Positions 6,645-14,136 of a stretch of DNA of 17,472 bases are shown one piece after another. Position numbers and translations under genes: made by a program. Source of the DNA: an uncultured Lachnospiraceae bacterium (GTDB taxonomy: Bacteria; Bacillota_A; Clostridia; Lachnospirales; Lachnospiraceae); assembly GCA_947564305.1 (NCBI GenBank), contig CANOBT010000113.1, positions 1-17,472 on the forward strand. The letters are read 5' to 3'. Position 1 is the first letter of the stretch, and each line of letters starts with the position of its first letter. The notes below the pieces were generated by a model. The model did not search any database and was not told where the DNA came from. It was given only the letters and a program-made list of their open reading frames with translations.

Positions 6645-8348
6645 ATGAGTGATTCAGAAACATGCCGCGAAGCAATCCTCTCCGAAGATTACCGCGATTT
6701 TATTGTAAATGACAATTCCTCCCTCCTTGCACAAATCTCAGAAGAAAATCTCTGTTCACAAAGTGCAGGCTTTAATTACCGCTGTGTCTACACTCCCAAG
6801 GAGGTGGCGGACCCAATTACCAATGAAAAGCTTTACTATGCAGCCATCCCAAAATGTTATGCACATATCAGCATGGATTCTTTAAACCAATCAGGCATCC
6901 TTCCGCTTCAAAACTATCCCACATTACATTTGATGGGAAACGGTATCCTGATTGGATTTCTTGACAGCGGAATTGATTATCGGAATCCCGTCTTCCGCCA
7001 TCTGGACGGAAGCACACGAATCGCAGCCATCTGGGACCAGACGGTCCAGAGCGGAACACCTCCCGAAAACTTCTCTTATGGCTCCGAATACACCGAAGAA
7101 ATAATCAATGAAGCATTGAACAGTCCAAATCCGTTAGAAATCGTTCCTTCCGTCGATGATACCGGACACGGAACCTTTACTGCAAGCCTCGCTGCCGGCG
7201 GAGGAAATCCCGAAGAGAACTTTTTAGGGGCTGCCCCCGAAGCCACGCTTGCGGTCGTAAAACTAAAAATGGCCAAACAATATCTGAAAGATTTCTATTT
7301 TATTCCGGACGACGAACCCTGCCATCAGGAAACCGATGTGATTCTTGCCCTGCACTATCTGGATGCCCTGGCGCAGAAGCTAAAGCTTCCGCTCGTATTT
7401 TGCTGTGCCCTCGGAACCAATGCAGGAGGACATGTAGGGGCGCTGCCCTGTCCGATTTTAATGAACTCGTATGGTTCTTCCGTGAACCGGATTCCGGTCA
7501 TCGGCTGCGGAAATGAGGCAGATAAACGGCATCATTACTACTATGAAATCCCGGATGTATACACCATTCATACTGCTGAAATCCGTGTCGGTGAAGGTGT
7601 CGATGGATTTACAATGGAACTGTGGACCTCCATCCCCAATGTCCTCTCCATCGCCTTGACATCTCCGTCCGGAGAAAGTACTACCAGGCTTACCGTCCGC
7701 GGCAATACCCGTACAGATTTTCAATTTCTTCTGGAACCGACAAGGGTCATCATCGATTATCGGGTAATCGCAGAGTTAGAAACCTCTGAACTTATTTTTT
7801 TCCGCTTCATTAAACCATCACCAGGCATTTGGCGGCTGAATATCGAGCCAATACGGATTTTCAACGGGCGATTCCATATCTGGCTTCCCATCAGCGAATT
7901 TTTAAGCGGAGAAGTGTATTTTCTGGATTCCAACCCTTACTATACCATCACCAATCCGGCCAACGGAGACAGCACCATCAATGTTTCTTTCTATGACGGG
8001 AACACAACAGCCGTAGCCCTGAGCTCCGGAAGAGGATACAGCCGCAATGATATTGTCAATCCAAGCGTAGCTGCTCCCGGCATCAATATCCTGGGTGCCC
8101 TTCCAAATGGACGTTATACGATGCGTTCCGGCTCCAGCGCTTCCGTGGCAATCTGCGCAGGCGCCGTAGCGCTGCTGATGGAATGGATACTAAAGCGAAT
8201 GAATAACCCATCCGTCGATTCCTATCAGGTCAAAAGCATTCTGACAATCGGCGCCCAGCGTCCGCCAGGGGTGCAATTTCCAAACCGTGAATGGGGGTAC
8301 GGACTTTTGGACCTTTATAATGCACTGTTGGAAATAAGAAATCTTTGA
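6645..8348 (+). CDS. S8 (subtilisin) family serine protease, Csp-like
   Basis: A subtilase of the type related to the clostridial germination proteases CspA/B/C, about 567 aa. No Sec signal peptide is seen. A short N-terminal prodomain (CREAILSEDYRDFIV to IPKCYAHISMDSLNQSGI) precedes the catalytic domain. The triad is complete: Asp107 in GFLDSGIDYRNPVF, His175 in DDTGHGTFTASLAAGG, and Ser498 in RSGSSASVAICAGAVALL (GSSA in place of GTSMA). The stretch of about 130 residues starting HTAEIRVGEGVDGFTMELW resembles the jelly-roll insertion of Csp proteases. The start is uncertain: in-frame TTG 6600, ATG 6621 and ATG 6645 are possible. Only the last has a recognisable AGGAAAG upstream (long spacing), and it matches the family-like start MSDSETCREAIL. 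No neighbouring germination genes are present, so a germination role is not established. Confidence 0.88.
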   Translation: MSDSETCREAILSEDYRDFIVNDNSSLLAQISEENLCSQSAGFNYRCVYTPKEVADPITNEKLYYAAIPKCYAHISMDSLNQSGILPLQNYPTLHLMGNGILIGFLDSGIDYRNPVFRHLDGSTRIAAIWDQTVQSGTPPENFSYGSEYTEEIINEALNSPNPLEIVPSVDDTGHGTFTASLAAGGGNPEENFLGAAPEATLAVVKLKMAKQYLKDFYFIPDDEPCHQETDVILALHYLDALAQKLKLPLVFCCALGTNAGGHVGALPCPILMNSYGSSVNRIPVIGCGNEADKRHHYYYEIPDVYTIHTAEIRVGEGVDGFTMELWTSIPNVLSIALTSPSGESTTRLTVRGNTRTDFQFLLEPTRVIIDYRVIAELETSELIFFRFIKPSPGIWRLNIEPIRIFNGRFHIWLPISEFLSGEVYFLDSNPYYTITNPANGDSTINVSFYDGNTTAVALSSGRGYSRNDIVNPSVAAPGINILGALPNGRYTMRSGSSASVAICAGAVALLMEWILKRMNNPSVDSYQVKSILTIGAQRPPGVQFPNREWGYGLLDLYNALLEIRNL

Positions 8349-8395
8349 AAAAATACGCCGGAAATGGAAGCTCAAACCCCTTCCATCTCCGGCGT
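8348..8395 (-). terminator. Intrinsic terminator of clpX, touching the convergent protease stop codon
   Basis: Minus strand: an 8-bp stem ACGCCGGA (8388-8395 read in reverse) / TCCGGCGT (8355-8362 read in reverse), extended by six more pairs (ATGGAA/TTCCAT) after a one-base mismatch, with an 11-nt loop. It is followed by TATTTTTTC. The T-run overlaps the last base of the plus-strand protease stop. In the plus direction the U-tract is poor, so it serves mainly the minus-strand gene. Confidence 0.8.
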
Positions 8396-8439
8396 GATGT
8401 TTCCTGATATAACTTTGTTTGCTTCACAAAAAACATCTG

Positions 8440-9900
8440 TCAATTCAACAACGGCACGCTCTGCCCACGCAGTTGGATGACCGGTCCTCCGGTACCCTCG
8501 ATATACTCTCTCGTGATTGTCACCTGACCTATACTGTCGTCCTTTGGAATCTCATACATGATATCCAGCATGAATTCTTCTATAATAGCCCGGAGCGCCC
8601 TTGCCCCGGTGTCTTTTTTCATAGCCTTTTCCGCAATAGCCTCCAATGCGCCCTCATCAAAATCCAGACTCACCTCATCCAACGCAAGCAGCTTCTGGTA
8701 TTGCTTCAAAATGGCATTTCTCGGTTCTTTCAAAATCTTCACCAACATATCTTTATCCAGTCCTTTCAAGGTAAAGATAATCGGAAGACGTCCGATAAAC
8801 TCCGGAATCATGCCAAATTTGCGCAAATCCTCGACTGCCACTTTGCTGAGCAGTTCCTTGTCCTTATCATACTTATCCTTTAGCTCTGCATTAAATCCCA
8901 TGGAAGATTTTTTAGAAAGACGTTCCTTGATAATCGTCTCCAAATCCGGAAATGCCCCGCCGCAGATAAAGAGGATATTCTTTGTATTCACAGTCGTAAG
9001 AGGAACCATCGCATTTTTACTATTGGCTCCCACCGGCACCTCAATCTCACTGCCCTCTAAGAGCTTCAGCATCCCTTGTTGTACAGATTCCCCGCTCACA
9101 TCCCGTTGGCTAGAGTTTCTCTTCTTCGCAATCTTATCAATCTCGTCAATGAAAATAATGCCCTGCTCCGCACGTTCTACATCATTATCCGCAGCAGCAA
9201 GCAGCTTCGATACAACGCTTTCAATATCATCGCCTATGTAGCCTGCCTCTGTAAGAGAGGTAGCGTCTGTGATTGCCAACGGCACATCCAGAAGCCGAGC
9301 CAATGTCTTTACAAGATACGTCTTCCCGCTTCCTGTAGGTCCTATCATCAGCATGTTCGATTTTTCAATCTCAATGTCATCCATCGTATCTGACGCCACA
9401 CGCTTATAATGGTTATAAACCGCCACTGACATTGCTTTTTTCGCGTACTCCTGTCCTACCACATATTCATCCAGACGAGCCTTAATCTTATGCGGTGCCG
9501 GAATATCTTTGATATTCAACTTTTGTACCGGATTCTCCTTTTTTGCTTCCTTCTTTTTCTTAATCTTCTGCCGCTTAGGGATTGCATTTTCCAAATCCGA
9601 CAGGTTTAAAAACTGTATGCCCGGTATATTGCCTAAAATCTTATTAAAATCCAGGGAACTGTTTGTCATCGTATCAAAACTTCTCTGCATACAGTCCTGG
9701 CAGATTGTAATATGATTCGGCATCTCAATCATCTTTCCCGTAACACTCTCCGGGCGGTGGCACATGAAGCAGACTTTTTCGTATTCATCCTCATGTTTTT
9801 CCTCGGAAATCTCCGAGACTGTAACTTCCGCTTTCTCCTCTGTGGAAGCCGGCTTATCCTGTTCTTCTGTATCTACTATAATAAAATCATTGTCTGACAT
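8440..9900 (-). CDS. clpX: ClpX-like AAA+ unfoldase, stand-alone divergent paralogue
   Basis: Hexameric ATP-dependent unfoldase that would feed proteins to ClpP; 486 aa against about 410-430 for housekeeping ClpX. Order: an acidic extension (1-40), a ClpX-type zinc domain with Cys44, Cys47, Cys67 and Cys70, a Lys-rich linker (KIKKKKEAKK, about 112-121), then IPAPHKIKARLDEYVVGQ leading into the AAA+ module. Walker A is GPTGSGKT (187-194), the pore-1 loop GYIG (220-223; usually GYVG), Walker B IIFIDE (248-253), and sensor-2 GAR in KKDTGARALR. The ClpP-docking loop has MGF (334-336) where IGF/LGF is usual. The ssrA-gripping RKH motif is absent; its position reads GANSKNAMVP (291-300). GGAGG precedes the ATG. 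There is no adjacent clpP or tig. It is probably a second ClpX with altered substrates (inference). Confidence 0.9.
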   Translation of the reverse strand: MSDNDFIIVDTEEQDKPASTEEKAEVTVSEISEEKHEDEYEKVCFMCHRPESVTGKMIEMPNHITICQDCMQRSFDTMTNSSLDFNKILGNIPGIQFLNLSDLENAIPKRQKIKKKKEAKKENPVQKLNIKDIPAPHKIKARLDEYVVGQEYAKKAMSVAVYNHYKRVASDTMDDIEIEKSNMLMIGPTGSGKTYLVKTLARLLDVPLAITDATSLTEAGYIGDDIESVVSKLLAAADNDVERAEQGIIFIDEIDKIAKKRNSSQRDVSGESVQQGMLKLLEGSEIEVPVGANSKNAMVPLTTVNTKNILFICGGAFPDLETIIKERLSKKSSMGFNAELKDKYDKDKELLSKVAVEDLRKFGMIPEFIGRLPIIFTLKGLDKDMLVKILKEPRNAILKQYQKLLALDEVSLDFDEGALEAIAEKAMKKDTGARALRAIIEEFMLDIMYEIPKDDSIGQVTITREYIEGTGGPVIQLRGQSVPLLN

Positions 9901-9942
9901 ATTCTATCCTCCAAGTATAAGGTATACGTAAATCCGGTTTTT

Positions 9943-9971
9943 ATTATAATGGAATTTCCCTCTATATACAA
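9943..9971 (-). promoter_or_regulatory. Promoter of clpX-like gene
   Basis: Minus-strand TTGTAT (9966-9971), a 17-nt spacer and a perfect TATAAT (9943-9948). The predicted start is near 9936, about 36 nt before the ATG. One arm of a large inverted repeat (9949-9968) fills the spacer and reaches into the -35. Confidence 0.6.
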
Positions 9972-10018
9972 ATTAAGTTTTTCTAAACGCAGTTTTTCTT
10001 ATATAGGGAAAATTCCAT
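9949..10018. repeat. Large imperfect inverted repeat with internal direct repeat in the ligA-clpX spacer
   Basis: Arms at 9949-9968 (ATGGAATTTCCCTCTATATA) and 10000-10018 (TATATAGGGAAAATTCCAT) are complementary apart from one inserted base in each arm. Between them the 9-mer AGTTTTTCT occurs twice (9976-9984 and 9991-9999). It overlaps the clpX promoter, so it may be an operator for a dimeric regulator. It could also weakly terminate ligA transcription, but no T-tract follows. Confidence 0.6.
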
Positions 10019-10063
10019 AGCGATATCTCTCTGTGATGTATCCAATTTTCATCGATTTCGATT

Positions 10064-12019
10064 CTATTGTAACATCTCCAAAAATTCTTCCTCAGAGATG
10101 ATTGGTACTCCCAGCTCTCTTGCCTTTTTGTTTTTGGAGGAAGTAGACTGTACATCATTGTTGATTAAATAATTTGTCTTGGAAGTCACAGTGCCGGTGA
10201 CCTTTCCTCCCTTGCTTTCAATCAATTCCTTTGCCTCTCCTCGATTGGCAAAATGATGTACACTTCCTGTAATCACAAAATTCACACCTGCAAAACGGGC
10301 TGCGTCTTCTGACACCTCTTCTCTTGGTATCGTTACTTCCTTCAAAAGCTTCTCATACAATTCCTGGTGCTTCTCCTGCGCAAAGTAATCCACATAAGCC
10401 CTTGCGATTACTCCGCCCACCCCTGGAATCTCATCCAATTCCTCCTCACTGGCACAGGGAATCCGTTCCGGGTCATTCCCAAGAGCCCTGCAGATAACCT
10501 TTGCATTAGCCAGGCCAATATTGGCAATACCCAGGCTATAAACAAGACGCGGCAGTGTCGTAATTCTTGCGTTGGCAATACTAGTCTGCAGATTAACAAA
10601 AGATTTTTCACCAAAGCCCTCCAGTTTTTTTATCTCCTCCTCATAACGTTCCAAGTGAAAAATATCCGAAAAGTCTTTGATAAATCCCTGTACAATCAAT
10701 TTTTCCAAAGTTGCCTCAGATAACCCCTCTATATTCATCGCATCCCGGCTGACAAACAGAGCAAATGATTTCACCTGTTTTGCCTGACAATCCGGATTCG
10801 TACAATACAATGTCTTTGTCTCATTTTCCTCAGAAATACGGGTCTTACCGCCGCACACGGGACAGACATCCGGCACCTCACACATTCCGCTCCTGGTCAG
10901 ATTTTCCGCAATCTGCGGGATGATCATATTCGCCTTATATACCTGAATAGAGTCTCCGATTCCGAGCTCTAATTCCTCCATAATACTCAGGTTGTGCACA
11001 CTGGCCCGGCTCACCGTTGTCCCTTCCAGCTCCACAGGCTCAAAGACAGCAACCGGATTAATGAGTCCGGTCCGGGAAGGACTCCATTCAATCTCTTTGA
11101 GCGTAGTCTCCCGAATTTCATCCGCCCACTTAAATGCAAAGGAATCCCTTGGAAACTTTGCCGTGGTCCCCAGTGACTGTCCATAGGCAATGTCATCATA
11201 GACAAGAACCAACCCATCCGATGGAAAATCATTTTCCATAATCTGCTGTCCGAACCATTCTACTTCTTTCTCCACAGTCCCGGCTGTCACCATATGGTGC
11301 TCTACCACTTCAAATCCCTGGGATGCCAGCCATTCCATCTGACAAAACCTGGAATTCTGAAAGTCCACATCCTCCGCACGGACAAGGGAGAATGCAAAGA
11401 AGCGGACATTGCGACGTTCCGTCACCTCGTTGCTGAGCTGACGAACCGAACCGCTGCACAGATTTCTCGGATTCTTATACCGTGCATCCACATCCTCAAT
11501 CTCTTCATTGATGCGTTCAAAATCCTTATATCCAATCACGGCTTCCCCCCGCAATACCAGTTCCCCTTGATATGAAATATGAAGAGGAAGATTTTTAAAT
11601 ACCCTGGCATTGTTGGTAATGACCTCGCCTACCTCCCCATTTCCACGAGTCACAGCTTTTTGAAGCATTCCGTCCCGGTAGGTGAGTACAATAGTCAGCC
11701 CGTCTAACTTCCAGGAAATCACTGCTTTTTGATCACCCAAAAATTCCTGCAGACGAGCCACCTCCTTTGTCTTATCCAGGGATAACATGGGGCGCTCATG
11801 CCGTTCCTTGGGCAGATCACTCAAAACCTCATAGCCCACATGAATCGTAGGACTCGTAGAAAGTGTGATCCTCAGTTCTTTTTCTAACTCTTCTAATTCA
11901 CTGTACAATTGATCATATTCATAATTGCTCATAATCTCCCGGTCTTCCTGCTCATAGGCACGCCGGGCACGATTCAGGAGTTCTGTCAGTTCCTGCAGCC
12001 GTTGTCTTTTCTTTTCCAT
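10064..12019 (-). CDS. ligA: NAD-dependent DNA ligase LigA
   Basis: Seals nicks in duplex DNA using NAD+, essential in replication and repair. The 651-aa length fits the family. Domains in order: Ia NAD-binding helices (LNRARRAYEQEDREIMSNYEYD), adenylation domain with SPT and active-site Lys104 in SWKLDGLTI, RGNGEVGE (most LigA have RGDGxxGEDVT), YKNPRNLCSGSVRQL, the OB fold, a Cys4 zinc finger (CPVCGGK with CTNPDCQAK), helix-hairpin-helix repeats (YSLGIANIGLANAKVICRALG, IPGVGGVIARAYVDYF), and a C-terminal BRCT domain (FVITGSVHHFANRGEAKELIESKGGK). A GTG directly precedes the ATG; AGGAG is 9 nt from the ATG, so ATG is chosen. It follows rluF by 28 nt with no terminator, so the two are probably cotranscribed. 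Confidence 0.95.
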   Translation of the reverse strand: MEKKRQRLQELTELLNRARRAYEQEDREIMSNYEYDQLYSELEELEKELRITLSTSPTIHVGYEVLSDLPKERHERPMLSLDKTKEVARLQEFLGDQKAVISWKLDGLTIVLTYRDGMLQKAVTRGNGEVGEVITNNARVFKNLPLHISYQGELVLRGEAVIGYKDFERINEEIEDVDARYKNPRNLCSGSVRQLSNEVTERRNVRFFAFSLVRAEDVDFQNSRFCQMEWLASQGFEVVEHHMVTAGTVEKEVEWFGQQIMENDFPSDGLVLVYDDIAYGQSLGTTAKFPRDSFAFKWADEIRETTLKEIEWSPSRTGLINPVAVFEPVELEGTTVSRASVHNLSIMEELELGIGDSIQVYKANMIIPQIAENLTRSGMCEVPDVCPVCGGKTRISEENETKTLYCTNPDCQAKQVKSFALFVSRDAMNIEGLSEATLEKLIVQGFIKDFSDIFHLERYEEEIKKLEGFGEKSFVNLQTSIANARITTLPRLVYSLGIANIGLANAKVICRALGNDPERIPCASEEELDEIPGVGGVIARAYVDYFAQEKHQELYEKLLKEVTIPREEVSEDAARFAGVNFVITGSVHHFANRGEAKELIESKGGKVTGTVTSKTNYLINNDVQSTSSKNKKARELGVPIISEEEFLEMLQ

Positions 12020-12047
12020 CACCTTTTGCTCCTGTCTTATTTCACCT

Positions 12048-12794
12048 TCAATTCACAGAATCCTTAATCTGTGTATACAATTCATCCAACTCTTTGTCAG
12101 ACACTCTCCGGTATTCCCCTTCTTTTAGTGAACCCAGCTCAATATTCATAATCCGAGTACGAACCAGGTCCCGCACCTGATATCCAAGCGACTCACACAT
12201 TCTGCGAATCTGCCGGTTCATCCCCTGAGTCAGGATAATGGAAAATGTATATTTTCCTATCTGCCGTACCTGACAGGGTCTGGTCACCGTATCTAAAATG
12301 GGGACTCCTTTTGCCATCTGATTCAAAAAATCCGGCGTAACCGCTTGAGCAACTGTCACCTTATATTCCTTCTCGTGCTGGTTATATGCCCGCATCATGC
12401 GATTGATGATATCTCCATTATTTGTCATCAAAAGAAGTCCCCTGGAATCCTTATCCAGTCTTCCCACATATGTGATCCGGACAGGAAAGTCCAAAAAACG
12501 AATGATACTGTTCCTTTCTCTGCGCTCCTCGGTACAGACAATGCCGGCTGGTTTGTTTACCGCCAACACGATCATTTCCTCCTGACGGGAAACCACTTTT
12601 TTTCCAATCCGCACCTCCTGCCACGGTAACACTCTCATTCCGGTCTGCGCAAGGCACCCATCCACCGTAACCCTGCCGGCAGCAATCAGCTTGTCTGCCT
12701 CCCTGCGGGAACACACACCTGCTTCGCTCAAATATTTATTCAACCGGACAGGTTCTTTTTTCTGCTGAAATTCTCTTTCTATCTGATTACCCAT
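12048..12794 (-). CDS. rluF: 23S rRNA pseudouridine synthase, RluF type
   Basis: Converts a uridine of 23S rRNA to pseudouridine; in E. coli, RluF acts at position 2604. The 248-aa protein has an N-terminal S4 RNA-binding domain (VRLNKYLSEAGVCSRREADKLI, about 16-37). The RluB/E/F/RsuA-family catalytic domain follows, with Asp114 in GRLDKDSRGLLLMTNNGD. Further RluF-like blocks are HEKEYKVTV, GVPILDTVTRPC, GMNRQIRRMCESLGYQV and LVRTRIMNIELGSL. The resemblance is to RluF rather than RluB. There is no long basic C-terminal tail as in E. coli. A GGGGGA sequence gives a moderate ribosome site. It lies 87 nt after the DHHW gene and 28 nt before ligA. Exact target uridine is inferred from family only. 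Confidence 0.9.
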   Translation of the reverse strand: MGNQIEREFQQKKEPVRLNKYLSEAGVCSRREADKLIAAGRVTVDGCLAQTGMRVLPWQEVRIGKKVVSRQEEMIVLAVNKPAGIVCTEERRERNSIIRFLDFPVRITYVGRLDKDSRGLLLMTNNGDIINRMMRAYNQHEKEYKVTVAQAVTPDFLNQMAKGVPILDTVTRPCQVRQIGKYTFSIILTQGMNRQIRRMCESLGYQVRDLVRTRIMNIELGSLKEGEYRRVSDKELDELYTQIKDSVN

Positions 12795-12881
12795 TTTCTG
12801 CTCTTTCCCCCGGCAAAATGCTTACAAAATATTTTACGCATTAACTTTACGTGTCTGCTGCTCATGGAGCCGCAAACTTTA

Positions 12882-14045
12882 TCACTCACCGCCAAGTACG
12901 CCGCTTAGGTTATTATCCTGAAAAAATGTATTCCCATTATATAAAAATAATACGTCGGAAATACGGTACGTATCCATAATCTCGTCAATCGTTCCGCTGT
13001 AATACCTGGGATCAACGAGCACAATCTCGCGAAAATACGGCGCCAGAAATGACACGAAACTGTTGGCATAGGAATCCTTGATAAGCAAAAGCCTTCTCTG
13101 GCTGTCAGACACCGTCTTGATATCCACCACAGAAGTATTTTCTCCAAGAAATACTGCATACTGATCCCTTGTCTTAAGCTTTGATGAGTCAAACAGAGAG
13201 GTCGTCTTGCGCTGTTCGTCTACATAGTTTACCACCACATCATTATCCGTATCCCTGGGCACATAGATATAAATCTCCTCCCTCACGTTCAGCCTGCATC
13301 CGCTCTTTGCGGCCAGCATTCCGTTAAAGGTAGTAGAGATGGGATAGGAGACGAAATAGCTGGCGGAATCCGCTCTGATTTTCATCTGCTCTGCCACCGC
13401 ACTAAAAGTATAGAATGCCCCAAGGCTGGTCCAATGATGATCTGTCTTGTAAAAAATCTTTTCATTTGCATGAGGATTTAACGCCGCCACTGCATCCAGC
13501 CACTCTATCGTGTCACCCAACTCCCGCTTCACTTGTGCAAACATTCGGTTCTGGTCCTGCACAGTGGCAAAAGAAGGAAGATAATCACTCATCACATTGG
13601 CCGCATTGGGTACTAGCAGCATGTACATGGGTACATCCTGATTTTGATTTGCAAACTGATGAATCGCCTCCAGATTTTCCTTCAAGGTCTCCTGATCCGG
13701 CGAAACAATTTTTTCCAACAGATAATCATCCTTACCGATGAAGATATTCTCCTCTTCCTTGCTGCCACCAAAGCTGCTTAACCCCACTTTGATGCTTCTC
13801 CAAATATTACGCCCTGCAAACTGGTCTGACAAATAAGCTTCGTATTTCGCCATAAAATCCCCGGATGTCAAGCTGCTCCATGTCAGCTTCGGCATTCTTG
13901 CCAACATTCGGTTCTCTTCCTCAGACATCTCCTTGTCAGATACAAAAAGATTCAGCAGAAAAAAAAGAATCATACACAGGATAAATGCCTTTCCTACTGT
14001 TCCTTCTATTCTTCTCTGCCTTCTATTTTTTCCACGTTTCTGCAT
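12882..14045 (-). CDS. DHHW family protein, AlgJ/AlgX-like SGNH-fold O-acetyltransferase partner
   Basis: Membrane-anchored extracellular protein probably acting after the adjacent MBOAT to acylate a surface glycan. The 387-aa protein has a basic N-terminus (MQKRGKNRRQRR), one transmembrane anchor (about 19-36), and an external domain. The family hallmark TDHHWT is at 201-206. A C-terminal nucleophile block, LIKDSYANSF, places Ser325 where AlgX/AlgJ relatives have their catalytic Ser; with Asp202 and His204 this would form the triad. An in-frame GTG six codons upstream exists, but AGGAG lies six bases before the ATG at 14045, which is the better start. It is the last gene of the SGNH-DUF4358-MBOAT-DHHW cassette, 91 nt after the MBOAT gene. 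The acyl substrate and glycan are unknown. Confidence 0.86.
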   Translation of the reverse strand: MQKRGKNRRQRRIEGTVGKAFILCMILFFLLNLFVSDKEMSEEENRMLARMPKLTWSSLTSGDFMAKYEAYLSDQFAGRNIWRSIKVGLSSFGGSKEEENIFIGKDDYLLEKIVSPDQETLKENLEAIHQFANQNQDVPMYMLLVPNAANVMSDYLPSFATVQDQNRMFAQVKRELGDTIEWLDAVAALNPHANEKIFYKTDHHWTSLGAFYTFSAVAEQMKIRADSASYFVSYPISTTFNGMLAAKSGCRLNVREEIYIYVPRDTDNDVVVNYVDEQRKTTSLFDSSKLKTRDQYAVFLGENTSVVDIKTVSDSQRRLLLIKDSYANSFVSFLAPYFREIVLVDPRYYSGTIDEIMDTYRISDVLFLYNGNTFFQDNNLSGVLGGE

Positions 14046-14136
14046 GTTACTCTCCTGGTTCACTGAAAAATCAAACTATAATCGACAGCAAAACATGTTA
14101 TTTGCCATAAGCCATCCAATCTTTCAAAGGCTCCCT

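Noticed and set aside
8558..9241. Plus-strand open frame of 227 codons opposite clpX
   Set aside because: It is Ser-rich shadow coding opposite a well-supported ClpX with all AAA+ motifs, and shows no ribosome site or domain.
12857..12873. Small hairpin after the DHHW gene as a terminator
   Set aside because: The stem has a mismatch, a 3-nt loop and no T-run, so separation of the acylation cassette from rluF-ligA is not supported by it.
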